The position numbers and the translations under genes were made by a program. From positions 558,001 to 622,000 of the forward strand of contig NZ_CP046122.1 in the NCBI RefSeq assembly GCF_009707365.1: 64,000 bases of DNA. Reading direction: 5' to 3'. Positions 1 through 9,245 of this stretch are shown piece after piece. The DNA is from Microlunatus sp. Gsoil 973 (GTDB lineage: Bacteria > Actinomycetota > Actinomycetes > Propionibacteriales > Propionibacteriaceae). How positions within the stretch are numbered: the first letter of the stretch is position 1; each line of letters begins with the position of its first letter. The notes beneath the pieces are model-generated. The model was not told the origin of the DNA. It saw only the letters and a list, made by a program, of their open reading frames with translations, and ran no database searches.

Positions 1-2
1 TG

Positions 3-404
3 CAGCGGGGTCAGGCAGGAAAGCTCGGCCGCCGCGGACTGACCTACCTGTTGATGTTCCAGGTCCTGTTGCCACTGCTGGCCCCAGCGGTCGATGTCTT
101 CGCACTGTACGGTCTGATGTTCCTGAGTCCGACCCGGGTGATCGGTGTCTGGCTGGCTTTCCTCGCCCTGCAGATGATCATGGGTGGGTATGCGTTCAAG
201 CTGGACCGGGAACCCGCCGGGCCGCTCTGGGCGATGCCGCTGCAACAATTCGTCTACCGGCAGCTGATGTATCTGGTGGTGATCCAATCGGTCTTCACCG
301 CCGTGACAGGGCTGCCGCTGCGCTGGCAGCGGATGGAGCGCTACGGGTCACTGTCGGCGACCCCGAGCAGCGCTACGGGGACGCCTGGCCGTTCCCGCGC
401 TTGA
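3..404 (+). CDS. C-terminal part of a GT2-type membrane glycosyltransferase (5' truncated)
   Basis: Only the last ~133 codons are in the window; the frame is open from base 3. The protein has three hydrophobic segments and ends with QQFVYRQLMYLVVIQS followed by GLPLRWQRMERYG. This is the usual end of actinobacterial family 2 glycosyltransferases of the poly-beta-1,6-GlcNAc synthase type, often fused to a polysaccharide deacetylase. The enzyme would extend an exopolysaccharide at the cytoplasmic membrane. Catalytic motifs lie upstream of the window, so substrate and any N-terminal deacetylase cannot be judged. Its 3' end overlaps the convergent OBAP-family gene by about 30 bp. Confidence 0.75.
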   Translation, partial: QRGQAGKLGRRGLTYLLMFQVLLPLLAPAVDVFALYGLMFLSPTRVIGVWLAFLALQMIMGGYAFKLDREPAGPLWAMPLQQFVYRQLMYLVVIQSVFTAVTGLPLRWQRMERYGSLSATPSSATGTPGRSRA

Positions 405-1173
405 AATCCACCTCTTCGAGGCGGGTCTGGACTGTCCGACCGCTCTCCCAGGCGTTCGCACCGGGCAGCACCTCCGGCATCGGGATGTCGGCGCGCTTGC
501 GGCGATTGGCAAAGCTCGACACGCCGAGCCTGCGATCCCGGTCACTGACCAGCTCCTCGCGGGTCTGCCCGTCCCGGGTGAATCCCATCATCAGCTGCGG
601 AATCCCGTACGGGAAGTCATCACGGTCGTACTGCCAGGTGTGGAAGGTCTTCCCGTACGTCGTCACCAGGTCCTCGAAGTAGGCGTGCTCTGCCAGTTCC
701 GGCACCCCGGGAGCCGTCAGCGTGCCCGACTTCACCTCGTAGTGATGGCTGTGCCACAACCGCTTCTCCTCCTCGGGCAGGCTGCGGAACCGGTCGGCGC
801 TGATGATGTACTCGATACCGATCAGCCGGGCGTCGGGCGCGTTCTGATCGAAGATCACGCATTGGTGCAGGTCGTGCCGCAGATGGACGCAGAAGTGGGT
901 CGCCTCGACCTGCCGACCCATGTCGTCGGCGTACATGTGGAATCCGTTGAGGTAGGTGCTCATCGCCTCCAGTGGATACTTCCGCTGGACCACTGCGGAC
1001 GCGAGATCGAGGACTCGATGTTTCAGCGGATGCCCGCCGCCGATCTTGCCGATGCTGAGCAGTTTGCGGCCGAACAGTACGCCGAAACCTGCAGCCGCGC
1101 CCGCTGCGATTCCGGCGCCGACCGCTGTTGTCCGCCCGGCGCCACCGGTCTGCGACCCGCCCCGCTTGTCCAC
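373..1173 (-). CDS. OBAP-family (DUF1264) protein
   Basis: This 266-residue protein starts at GTG. It opens with a basic, Gly/Ala-rich hydrophobic stretch (about residues 15-35) that could be a membrane anchor or signal. The rest carries the signature of oil-body-associated protein homologues (DUF1264): YLNGFHMYADDMGRQ, a His/Cys-containing CVHLRHDLHQCVIFD, LIGIEYIISADRF, and LPEEEKRLWHSHHYEVKSG. The family occurs in plants, fungi and many bacteria, and its biochemical role is not established. The start is 57 bp from the divergent hydrolase gene, so the two probably share a promoter region. Family assignment is firm; function is open. Confidence 0.8.
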   Translation of the reverse strand: MDKRGGSQTGGAGRTTAVGAGIAAGAAAGFGVLFGRKLLSIGKIGGGHPLKHRVLDLASAVVQRKYPLEAMSTYLNGFHMYADDMGRQVEATHFCVHLRHDLHQCVIFDQNAPDARLIGIEYIISADRFRSLPEEEKRLWHSHHYEVKSGTLTAPGVPELAEHAYFEDLVTTYGKTFHTWQYDRDDFPYGIPQLMMGFTRDGQTREELVSDRDRRLGVSSFANRRKRADIPMPEVLPGANAWESGRTVQTRLEEVDFKRGNGQASP

Positions 1174-1229
1174 GAGGGCTAGCTACCCGTGGACCCCATC
1201 GCGAACCAGGGCTGTGTCAGAGTTGCGTC

Positions 1230-2354
1230 GTGGAGTCACCAGCGCTGCAGTTGCTCCGGCGTCATGTCGAAGCGGGGACGATTCCCGGAGGGGTGGTGCT
1301 GCTGGACACCGGGGACCAGGTCGAGGTGGACAGCGCCGGTCTCGAGTCCTTCGGGGGCGGGCCGATGCGGGTGGACGCGATCATGCGCATCCAGTCGATG
1401 ACCAAGATCATCGAGGCGGTCGCCGCCCTGCGCCTGGTGACGGCCGGCCGACTCGGGCTCGACCAGAGCCTGACCGAGTGGCTGCCGGAGCTCGCCGACC
1501 GGCGGGTGTTGACCAGTCCGGCTGCCGATCTCGATGACACTGTGCCGGCCCGACGCCCGATCACCCTTCGCCACCTGCTCACCAACACCTCCGGCTACGG
1601 CATGATTCTCCAGCCCTCTCCGCTGCAACGGGCCATGGACGCCAACGGCACCGCCGCCGGACCGGAACCAACGGCGTTCGGGGCCGATGAGTGGCTGCGT
1701 CGGCTGGCCGAACTGCCGCTCGCCTTCCAACCGGGAGAGGGCTGGCGCTACCACCACTCCTTCGGTCTGCTGGGCATACTGATCTCCCGGCTCTCGGGAA
1801 AGCCGCTGGGCCGGCAGCTGGCCGACGACATCTTCGAGCCGCTCGGAATGAACGACACCGCGATGTGGGTACCGGCGGCCGATCTCCACCGTCTGCCGGC
1901 TGCCTACCGTCACGACGACACCGGCTGGATCGAGACCGAACCGGTGGGCGGCGGCTGCTACGCGGCGCCGCCCGCCTTCGACGTCAGTCATGAGGAGCTC
2001 GTCTCGACGGCAGCCGACTTCCACCGCTTCCTCCGGTCGTTGGTCGATGGACAAGCGATCGACGGCCGGCCGCTGATATCTGCCGATCAGCTACGGCAGG
2101 TGACCAGTGATCAGGTCCCGGCGGCCTGCAAGACCGAGGACAGCTTCTTCCCCGGATTCTGGGACGGCAGCAGTTGGGGCTATGGCGTCAGCGTCGAAAC
2201 CCGAGGACGCCACCGGGGCCGGTACGGCTGGGCCGGTGGCCAGGGCACCGACTTCTACGTCGATCCCGACGGAGCGATCGCGATCCTGCTCACCCAGGTG
2301 GAACTCGGTGAACACCTGGGTCCTCTGCTTGACGAGTTCCAAGCGCTGCGCTGA
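1230..2354 (+). CDS. Beta-lactamase-fold serine hydrolase (class C/EstB-like)
   Basis: The protein is 374 residues from GTG 1230. An upstream in-frame start is possible, but homology begins near ESPALQLLRRHVEAG. The nucleophile motif S56-M-T-K59 is clear, and the second motif is Y174-H-H in place of Y-x-N. The usual KTG near the C-terminus is replaced by GGQGT. This pattern fits the family VIII esterase/penicillin-binding-like group rather than a true beta-lactamase. No signal peptide is visible, so it is probably cytoplasmic. It likely cleaves a small ester or amide; the substrate is unknown. It is divergent from the OBAP gene and convergent with the TauE/SafE gene, with 14 bp between stops. 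Confidence 0.85.
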   Translation: MESPALQLLRRHVEAGTIPGGVVLLDTGDQVEVDSAGLESFGGGPMRVDAIMRIQSMTKIIEAVAALRLVTAGRLGLDQSLTEWLPELADRRVLTSPAADLDDTVPARRPITLRHLLTNTSGYGMILQPSPLQRAMDANGTAAGPEPTAFGADEWLRRLAELPLAFQPGEGWRYHHSFGLLGILISRLSGKPLGRQLADDIFEPLGMNDTAMWVPAADLHRLPAAYRHDDTGWIETEPVGGGCYAAPPAFDVSHEELVSTAADFHRFLRSLVDGQAIDGRPLISADQLRQVTSDQVPAACKTEDSFFPGFWDGSSWGYGVSVETRGRHRGRYGWAGGQGTDFYVDPDGAIAILLTQVELGEHLGPLLDEFQALR

Positions 2355-2368
2355 CAGTCGGATCCGCG

Positions 2369-3415
2369 TCACAACGACGGGCCGGGCGGCTCGAAGCCTT
2401 CGGCGCCCACCGGTGCGCGGCGACCGTTCTGGTCGACGCCCAACTCGACCCGGCGTTGTTCGGCTTTCCGATTGGCGCGGCGGACCACCCAGAACCAGGC
2501 GAGATTGCCCAGCACCAGCATCACTCCTGCGGCGACCAGGACGATCAGGGTCGGAGCGCCGAGCATCTTGATGCCGGAACACACCAGCAGGATGGCCAAC
2601 GCCCGGCGAACGATCCCACCGGGGGCCCGAGAGGAGATCTGGGCGCCGATCACGGCGCCGGGTACGGCGCCGATCAGCAGCGAGAACGCGATGCCGAAAT
2701 CGGCGTCGCCGTTGATCACATGGGCCGCGGCCGCTGCGGCCACCAGCGGTACGGCCTGGACCAGGTCGGTGCCGACCAGTTGGGATGCCTTCAGCGCCGG
2801 GAACATCATCAACAGCACGACGACGATGATCGAACCGGAACCGACCGAGGTCAGCCCGACGAAGAGACCGGCGACCATGCCGAGGATGACGATCGGAACC
2901 GGACGGACGACGATCTGTGGGGTCGCCGTACGAACCGGACGTCCCTCGCCCCAGGCACTCCGGTTGATCACCAACTGCCGCCAGGCCCGATAGATCAGGC
3001 CGGCCGCGGCCACCAACAAGGCGATACCCAGGGCGTACGACATGACGGTGTTGGTGGTCTCGCCGAGGTGCAGTGCGCGCAGGGCCATCACCCCACCGAA
3101 CGCTGCCGGCACCGATCCGACGGTCAGCCAGAGGACGAGTTTCAGGTTGACGGTGCCGCGGCGCAGATGCACGATCGCCCCTGCCGGCTTCATGAAAAGG
3201 CTCGTCACCAGGTCGCTCGCCACGGCGACGAGCGGATCGATCTTGAAGAGGAACACCAGCATCGGTGTCATCAGGGCGCCGCCGCCCATCCCGGTGAGTC
3301 CGACGATGACACCGACACACAGGCCGCCGAGCAGCATCGCAGGGTTGAAGAAATCCACCTGAGCCTCGCTTGCCGTCGATCCTGTCGTGTTGGTCGGATG
3401 ATGCCGGGTTGGCAC
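2369..3415 (-). CDS. TSUP-family (TauE/SafE) membrane transporter
   Basis: This is a polytopic membrane protein of 348 residues if ATG 3415 is used; a GTG at 3355 giving VDFFNPAML is an equally plausible start. The first TauE/SafE repeat reads GLCVGVIVGLTGMGGGALMT, and a second similar repeat lies mid-protein (GMVAGLFVGLTSVGSGSII). These are the paired half-domains typical of the family, which exports sulfite, sulfoacetate or other organosulfur anions. About eight hydrophobic segments are seen. The C-terminal tail is cytosolic and charged. No sulfur-metabolism gene is adjacent, so the substrate cannot be inferred from context. Confidence 0.9.
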   Translation of the reverse strand: MPTRHHPTNTTGSTASEAQVDFFNPAMLLGGLCVGVIVGLTGMGGGALMTPMLVFLFKIDPLVAVASDLVTSLFMKPAGAIVHLRRGTVNLKLVLWLTVGSVPAAFGGVMALRALHLGETTNTVMSYALGIALLVAAAGLIYRAWRQLVINRSAWGEGRPVRTATPQIVVRPVPIVILGMVAGLFVGLTSVGSGSIIVVVLLMMFPALKASQLVGTDLVQAVPLVAAAAAAHVINGDADFGIAFSLLIGAVPGAVIGAQISSRAPGGIVRRALAILLVCSGIKMLGAPTLIVLVAAGVMLVLGNLAWFWVVRRANRKAEQRRVELGVDQNGRRAPVGAEGFEPPGPSL

Positions 3416-3558
3416 GCATTCCCCCCGAGCATACGGGGATATGTCGGGATTGCAGCGGTTCCTTCCGGATTTCGGTTACAGAATCAGTTCAGCAGCCAGT
3501 TCTGGTTCCGGTGGGTCGAATCGGTGCCTGCCCGAGTCGGACGCTTTAGGCTGGCCTG

Positions 3559-3939
3559 GTGACGGCGTGGTTCAGACTGCTGGTCGGTCTGCTGATCGGA
3601 GTCATCGGGCTGATCGCCATGGTGCGGCTGATCAGCGGAGGCTTTCCCGGCAGCGTGCTGGTGGCGGAGCTGTTCGCGGGGCTGGCTATGGTGCCCTGGG
3701 TGATCTACGCCGGATGGCGGGCCCGACACGGAAGGCTGACACCGAGGACCGCGGTGCCGGTGGTCCTGGTGGGCCTGGCCGGGTTGGCGTCGGTCTGGTG
3801 GGGGACCATCGGCCCGGTGCTGGCACTGGCCTGTTCGCTGACCGGGTTCGTGATCATCTGGGTGTACGACCTGCCGTCGCGCCGGAAACCGAGCGGGCGG
3901 TTGGTCAGGCTCGATGATCTGCAGCAGCGGCGGCCCTGA
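3559..3939 (+). CDS. Small four-helix membrane protein, unknown
   Basis: This 126-residue protein starts at GTG 3559. It is mostly four hydrophobic segments, at about residues 3-25, 34-52, 62-80 and 82-100, separated by short loops. A basic C-terminal tail (SRRKPSGRLVRLDDLQQRR) is probably cytosolic. No catalytic or binding motif is recognised, and I cannot name the family. It is divergent from the TauE/SafE gene and 50 bp upstream of the SDR gene on the same strand, so co-transcription with the SDR is possible. Confidence 0.6.
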   Translation: MTAWFRLLVGLLIGVIGLIAMVRLISGGFPGSVLVAELFAGLAMVPWVIYAGWRARHGRLTPRTAVPVVLVGLAGLASVWWGTIGPVLALACSLTGFVIIWVYDLPSRRKPSGRLVRLDDLQQRRP

Positions 3940-3989
3940 GGTCCGGCCGTCTGGAGGCAGTGGATGAACAAAAGGCGAAAGGAGCCCTG

Positions 3990-4757
<768 letters not shown>

Positions 4758-4788
4758 CCCGGTCTCCTGACCGTTTCGGAGGGTGCCC

Positions 4789-5733
4789 TCAGAGGGAGAG
4801 GGCAAGCGCTGCGGCGCCGAGCAGGCCGGCGTTCTCCAATTGAGCCGGTCGGACCCGGAGGTCCTTGACGTAGGACATGGTGGCGAATTCGGCGATGTGC
4901 CGCCGCAGCGGTTCGAAGATCACCTCACCGGCCTTGGACACCCCTCCGCCGAGCACGAAGTCAGGCACGTCCAGCAGGGTCGCCGTGGCGGCGATCCCGG
5001 CCGCGAGCGCTCGCATCCCGTTGTCGATCACGGTGCGGGCGATCTCGTTGCCGGACCGGGCGGCGGCGGTGAGCGCAACGGCGTCGTCCCCGCCGGTCCA
5101 GCCGGCGGCCTTGGCAGCCTGCACCATCGCCGGGCCGCGGGCGTACATCTCGACGCAGCCGTGGCCGCCGCAGACACACTCCTCGCCCCAGGCGTTGACG
5201 CTGATGTGTCCCAGCAACACGGCATTGCCGGTCAGCCCGCCGAACAGCCGGTCGTTGATCACGGCCCCGGCGCCGACTCCGGTGGACAACACCATGCCGA
5301 CCATGGAATGCAGGTCCTTGCCCGCGCCGAGCCAGTGCTCACCGAGGGCCATGCAGTGACCGTCCTGGGCCAGGCCGACGGCCGGTTCAGCGCCGGTTGC
5401 CGCCCGTACGGCCTCCGCGACCTTCGCCACGATCGGATACTGCCGCCAGGCCGGGATGTTGACCGGGGAGATCCACCCACCGGGTGAGTCGATCGGACCG
5501 GCCGAGCCGATGCCGACCCGCAGCGCCGTGCCCTGCAGGCCGGGCTGGGAAATGATCTCGGCGATGCCGTCGGCCAGCGGCGCGAAGGTGGCGTCGGCGT
5601 CCTGGTCGCGCAACGTGGGCACCCTCGCTTCGTGGGTGATGGTGCCGTCGGCCGCAACCACCGCGATCGCGATCTTGGTGCCGCCGATGTCGATCGCCAG
5701 CACCGACTCCGTCGGGTCAGGTTCCTTCGCCAT
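4789..5733 (-). CDS. ROK-family sugar kinase
   Basis: A ROK (repressor, ORF, kinase) protein of 314 residues with no N-terminal DNA-binding domain, so a kinase rather than a repressor. Residues 12-20 read LAIDIGGTK (ATP phosphate loop). H176 and C186-V-C-G-G-H-G-C193 form the structural zinc site of the family, followed by the signature EMYARGPA. The presumed catalytic Asp is D124 in LAQDGHC, which differs from the usual DNDANA but keeps the acid. It probably phosphorylates a hexose or N-acetylhexosamine. Its start faces the repeat-rich region at 5.8-6.3 kb, so its promoter must lie next to or inside those repeats. Confidence 0.88.
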   Translation of the reverse strand: MAKEPDPTESVLAIDIGGTKIAIAVVAADGTITHEARVPTLRDQDADATFAPLADGIAEIISQPGLQGTALRVGIGSAGPIDSPGGWISPVNIPAWRQYPIVAKVAEAVRAATGAEPAVGLAQDGHCMALGEHWLGAGKDLHSMVGMVLSTGVGAGAVINDRLFGGLTGNAVLLGHISVNAWGEECVCGGHGCVEMYARGPAMVQAAKAAGWTGGDDAVALTAAARSGNEIARTVIDNGMRALAAGIAATATLLDVPDFVLGGGVSKAGEVIFEPLRRHIAEFATMSYVKDLRVRPAQLENAGLLGAAALALSL

Positions 5734-5821
5734 GAATCCGTACGCTCCTCAGCTGCCGTGCGCCATCGGCGCTGTGGGAGCTTACTGGGCCGACACGCCG
5801 GGGCCGGCCCGCCCGTGGGCG

Positions 5822-5985
5822 GCGCACCCTTCGCGCGGTGCCGCACCCTTTGCGCGGTGCCGCACCCTTTGCGCGGTGCCGCACCCTTTGCGCGGTGCCG
5901 CACCCTTTGCGCGGCCGCGCACCGGCTGCAACGGGTGCGCCGACGAGCAGCCGGTGCGCCGTCGAGCACATGGTGCGGGAACGGT
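5822..5985. repeat. Mirrored 19-nt tandem array E1 (CGCACC left arm, GGTGCG right arm)
   Basis: Near-identical tandem units of 19 nt (GCCGCACCCTTTGCGCGGT) fill about 5822-5917; one copy is imperfect at the left edge. They lead into a centre CGCACCGGCTGCAACGGGTG at about 5918-5939. On the right side the core is inverted: two 18-19-nt units ending GGTGCG follow (to about 5980). The unit length is not a multiple of three and the open frames across it cycle, so it is not read as coding. It lies in the divergent space between the ROK kinase and SRPBCC genes. The same plan recurs at 6062, 32036 and 33845. Confidence 0.85.
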
Positions 5986-6061
5986 CGGGGTGGGGTGGCT
6001 ACGGTCCCGACAGTAGCGGCCGGGGAAAGGGGGCCGACCCGGGACTCCGGCACCGCGGGGT

Positions 6062-6240
6062 CCCGCACCACTTGCTCGGTCCCGCACTACATACTCGATG
6101 GCGCGCCCCTTACTCGGCTTCGCACCGCCTGCAACGGGTGCGAGGCCGACCAACTGGTGCGGGGTCGACCAACTGGTGCGGCGTCGACCAACTGGTGCGG
6201 GGTCGACTAACTGGTGCGCGGTCGATCAACCGGTGCGGCC
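6062..6240. repeat. Mirrored 19-nt tandem array E2
   Basis: The left arm has three divergent units beginning CGCACC or a variant. The centre, at 6121-6142, is the same as in E1 with one change (CGCACCGCCTGCAACGGGTG). The right arm has five 19-nt units with consensus GGGTCGACCAACTGGTGCG, ending at about 6236. Here the right arm is long and regular and the left arm decayed, the reverse of E1. Each right unit also carries a small internal palindrome, ACCA-AC-TGGT. Nothing gene-like is seen in 6241-6405 apart from the leader of the SRPBCC gene. Confidence 0.85.
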
Positions 6241-6405
6241 TCGGCAGGGAACCGCACCCGCGACGCGAAGCGAGCCACTTCCGTAGCCCGCGGAGGGAGT
6301 GGGGCAAGATTGCAGGCGGACGTGAGTGCGCACGGGGTCGAGGGGGTCGGCCCCCGAACCACCGCCACCCTACGGAGACCGCGGCAGCGGCAGGAAACGG
6401 ACGAG

Positions 6406-6834
6406 ATGGAATCGAGCATTGAGATTTCGGCGGCGCCGGACAAGGTGATGGCGGTGATCGCCGACCTCGATCGCTATCCGGAGTGGGTGGACTCGCTGAC
6501 GACGGTCGAGGTGCTCAGCACCGATCCGGAGGACCGGCCGGCCACCGTACGCATGGTGTTGCAGCACAAGCTGCTGTCCGACGACTACACCGTCGGATAC
6601 CACTGGGGCGAGAACGAGGTCAGTTGGAAGCTGATCACCGGTCGTACGCTCACCGCGATGGACGGCAGCTACCGGGTGGAACCCCACGGCACGGGCAGCA
6701 GGGTCAGGTACAAACTCGCCGTTGATCTCAAGCTGCCGCTGCCGGGGCTGCTGAAACGGACCGCGGAGAAGACGATCACCGACGCCGCGCTGAAGGGTCT
6801 CCGATCCCGCGTCCTCCGGGCAGGGGCTCGGTGA
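6406..6834 (+). CDS. SRPBCC (polyketide cyclase/START-like) family protein
   Basis: A 142-residue protein starting MESSIEISAAPDKVMAVIAD with the sequence DLDRYPEWVDS, the usual N-terminal signature of SRPBCC lipid- or polyketide-binding folds. It ends in a helix (TITDAALKGLRSRVL). It is in the position of M. tuberculosis Rv2185c, a family member near plsC and aroG. The ligand is unknown; proximity to two acyltransferases suggests lipid metabolism, which is inference. ATG 6406 follows CAGGAAACGG. Upstream in-frame extension would run into the repeat array and is rejected. The stop overlaps the start of the next gene by one base. Confidence 0.85.
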   Translation: MESSIEISAAPDKVMAVIADLDRYPEWVDSLTTVEVLSTDPEDRPATVRMVLQHKLLSDDYTVGYHWGENEVSWKLITGRTLTAMDGSYRVEPHGTGSRVRYKLAVDLKLPLPGLLKRTAEKTITDAALKGLRSRVLRAGAR

Positions 6835-8045
6835 TGGCCCGCGCGACGGACCGTCCGGAGGGAACCGAGCGGGTCGCAGTACGCCAGCGGGTGCCGCGGA
6901 CCTCGGCCCGGGCTGCGGCCAAGAAGACCTCGCCGCGGCCGTCCCGTCTGACCCCGCCGCCGGTCCCGTACAGCATCGGCGTGGACATCGGTGGCACGAA
7001 GGTGGCTGCCGGTGTGGTCGACGGTGCGGGCCGGATCGCCGAACGGGTGCTCGCCGCCACGCCGTCACACAGCCCGGTCGCGGTCGAGGACACCATCGCC
7101 TCGGTGGTCGCCGACCTTCGCAGACGGCATCGTGTCGAGACGGTCGGCATCGGTGCGGCGGGCTGGGTGGACACCGATCAGTCCGTGGTCCGGTTCTCCC
7201 CACATCTGGCCTGGCGGCAGGAGCCGTTGAAGGCGCGACTCGAGCAGCGGATCGACCTGCCGCTGATCGTCGACAACGACGCGAACGCCGCCGCCTGGGC
7301 CGAATACCGGTTCGGCGCGGGTTCCGGGGCGTCGGTCATGGTCTGCATCACCCTGGGCACCGGCATCGGCGGCGGGCTGGTGCTCAACGGGCAACTGTTC
7401 CGCGGCAGCTACGGGATGGCCGGTGAGTGGGGGCACATGATCGCGGTGCCCGGCGGCCACCTGTGCGAGTGCGGCAACCGGGGCTGTTGGGAGCAGTACG
7501 CCAGCGGGAACGCCCTGGTCCGCGACGCCAAAGCCCTCGTCGCCTCCGGTTCGCCGGTGGTGCAGGGATTGCTGGAGTCGGTCGGCGGACCGGACCAGAT
7601 CACCGGACCCGCGATCACCGAGGCCGCGGTCGGCGGGGAGCCGCTGGCCAGGGAGTTGCTGGCCGACATCGGGCGTTCGCTCGGCGTCGGCATCGCCAAT
7701 CTGGCGGCGGCACTCGATCCCGAACTTGTGGTCGTCGGCGGCGGGGTGAGCGCGGCCGGTGAGCTGCTCCTGGCACCAACGCGGGAATCGTTCGAACGGA
7801 CGCTGACCGGTCGCGGCTTCCGTCCCCAGGCCCGGATCGAGTTGGCCAGGTTCCGCAACGACGCCGGCCTGATCGGCGCCGCCGACCTCGCCCGACACTC
7901 GTTGATCGAGCCGCCGGGGCGGGTCATCGGCGGATTCTGGCCGCGCCGCCGTCGGGCTCGGCGGGCGCGCGTCCGCCGCGAGCCGGGACCGTTGCGGCAG
8001 GTCGCCGACCAGGTGGCGGCCAAACGCACCCAGCGTCGGATCTAG
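6834..8045 (+). CDS. ROK-family glucokinase
   Basis: A 403-residue ROK kinase. After a 45-residue basic, Pro-rich N-terminal extension it reads YSIGVDIGGTK (about 47-56), the catalytic DNDANAAAWAEY, the zinc motif CECGNRGC with WEQYASGNAL, and VVVGGGVS. This set matches actinobacterial glucokinases (glucose to glucose-6-phosphate with ATP). The C-terminal ~50 residues form an Arg-rich tail not found in the minimal enzyme. The start overlaps the SRPBCC stop by one base (GTG 6831 is also possible), so the two genes are translationally coupled. Glucose preference is inferred from family resemblance. Confidence 0.88.
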   Translation: MARATDRPEGTERVAVRQRVPRTSARAAAKKTSPRPSRLTPPPVPYSIGVDIGGTKVAAGVVDGAGRIAERVLAATPSHSPVAVEDTIASVVADLRRRHRVETVGIGAAGWVDTDQSVVRFSPHLAWRQEPLKARLEQRIDLPLIVDNDANAAAWAEYRFGAGSGASVMVCITLGTGIGGGLVLNGQLFRGSYGMAGEWGHMIAVPGGHLCECGNRGCWEQYASGNALVRDAKALVASGSPVVQGLLESVGGPDQITGPAITEAAVGGEPLARELLADIGRSLGVGIANLAAALDPELVVVGGGVSAAGELLLAPTRESFERTLTGRGFRPQARIELARFRNDAGLIGAADLARHSLIEPPGRVIGGFWPRRRRARRARVRREPGPLRQVADQVAAKRTQRRI

Positions 8046-8248
8046 CCGGACTTCCGGCGGTGCATCTTCGGTGCACCGCCGACGACCTCGGGCCCGTTGG
8101 CCTTCTGCTTGGCCGGAGCATTGTCGTGCGGCACGTCCTTGGAGCGGCTGTTCTTCGCCTCCAGTGCCGCCAACATCTGGGCCTTGACGTCGTCTGCCTG
8201 CTTTCCGGCAGCCTGCTTGTTCTTCGCGGTCGACTTCTTGGCCGGCAT
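8042..8248 (-). CDS. DUF5302 small basic protein
   Basis: This 68-residue, Lys/Ala-rich protein has a central helix (DDVKAQMLAALEAKNSRSKD) and ends PKMHRRKSG. This layout, with the K/R-rich end, is that of the DUF5302 family found next to various genes in Actinobacteria. No function is established. There is no membrane segment or catalytic motif. Its 3' end overlaps the glucokinase stop by four bases, tail to tail. Confidence 0.75.
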   Translation of the reverse strand: MPAKKSTAKNKQAAGKQADDVKAQMLAALEAKNSRSKDVPHDNAPAKQKANGPEVVGGAPKMHRRKSG

Positions 8249-8298
8249 GGATCCTCCGTACGACGTTGGCGGTGCTGTTTCGGCGTTGACTGATCAGG

Positions 8299-9096
8299 TT
8301 AACCGCGGGCGGCTGCTGATGCACGGATGAATTCCGCCGAACCCGCGAAGATCTCCTCGGCGTCGTAGTCGAGGGTCGCGACGTGGAAGCTTCGCTGCAG
8401 CATCCGTTCGGTGATCGCTGCCCCGTGCACCCGCTCGCGCAGGATGCGGGCCGAGACGGGATCGACGACATGATCGTGCACCGACCGGTAGAGCAGGATC
8501 GGCTGCTGGATGCGGTGCAACCGTGCGATCGTGTAGTCCCACAGCTCCAGCATCGAGGCCAGGGCCTTCAACGGCGTACGGGGATAGCCGAGCTCATCGC
8601 TGAACGGGCGCGCGATGTCGTTGACGATGCCCGCCGCCGACGGCATCAGGTGCTTGAGCACTGGCAGGATCCTCAACCGGGGATCTGAATTGTGCAAGGC
8701 GGGGTTGACCAGCACCAGGGCGGAGATGTCTTCGCCGTGCTGTTCGGCCAGGCGTAGGGCCAGCGCTCCGCCCATCGACAGACCGGCGACGGCGACCGTA
8801 CGGCACTCGGCGGCCAGCTCGTCGAGCGCACGGTCAACGGTCGCATACCAGTCCGGCCAGCCGGTCTGGTTCAGCTCCTGCCAACTCGTCCCGTGCCCGG
8901 GCAGCCGGGGGAGGCTGACCCGGAAGCCCTGCTCGACCAGGTATTCCGCCCAGGGGCGCAGGGACGCCGGTGACCCGCAGAAACCGTGGCAGAGCAGCAC
9001 GCCGATCTCGCCGTCACCGCCGTGGTACGCCTCCGCCCCAGCCCGGACCTGGGCCCCGGATCGGGCGACCGGCGGACGCCGGGGCAGCAGCCTCAT
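8299..9096 (-). CDS. Alpha/beta hydrolase (carboxylesterase/monoacylglycerol-lipase type)
   Basis: A 265-residue alpha/beta hydrolase. The oxyanion region HGFCGSP is at about residues 37-43. The nucleophile elbow is GLSMG with S107. The acid is Asp in SVHDHVVDP, and the base is His in RSFHVATLD. The order and lid region resemble Est30-type carboxylesterases and bacterial monoacylglycerol lipases. It lies next to two lysophospholipid-type acyltransferases, so a role in acyl-glycerol turnover is reasonable but unproven. No signal peptide is seen. It is divergent from the first acyltransferase gene. Confidence 0.87.
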   Translation of the reverse strand: MRLLPRRPPVARSGAQVRAGAEAYHGGDGEIGVLLCHGFCGSPASLRPWAEYLVEQGFRVSLPRLPGHGTSWQELNQTGWPDWYATVDRALDELAAECRTVAVAGLSMGGALALRLAEQHGEDISALVLVNPALHNSDPRLRILPVLKHLMPSAAGIVNDIARPFSDELGYPRTPLKALASMLELWDYTIARLHRIQQPILLYRSVHDHVVDPVSARILRERVHGAAITERMLQRSFHVATLDYDAEEIFAGSAEFIRASAAARG

Positions 9097-9245
9097 AGCT
9101 GCAGCGTAGTGTTCCGGCCGGCGCCGGACGTCCCGTCGTGGGAGTTGGGCCGGAGCGTGTTCTGGGAGTGGCGCGGCACACTAGTGTTAGGCGACCGCTA
9201 GCGATTGCGGTGACCGCGCCGCGCCGTCGCCCAGGAGGGTACTTG

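Noticed and set aside
5822-6240. CRISPR array
   Set aside because: Units are contiguous 19-mers without unique spacers, arms are mirrored, and no cas gene is present.
5838-6422. Long open frames across the 5.8-6.4 kb repeats
   Set aside because: They exist in several frames of both strands because GC-rich repeats lack stops. The 19-nt period is not a multiple of three and there is no ribosome site or known family.
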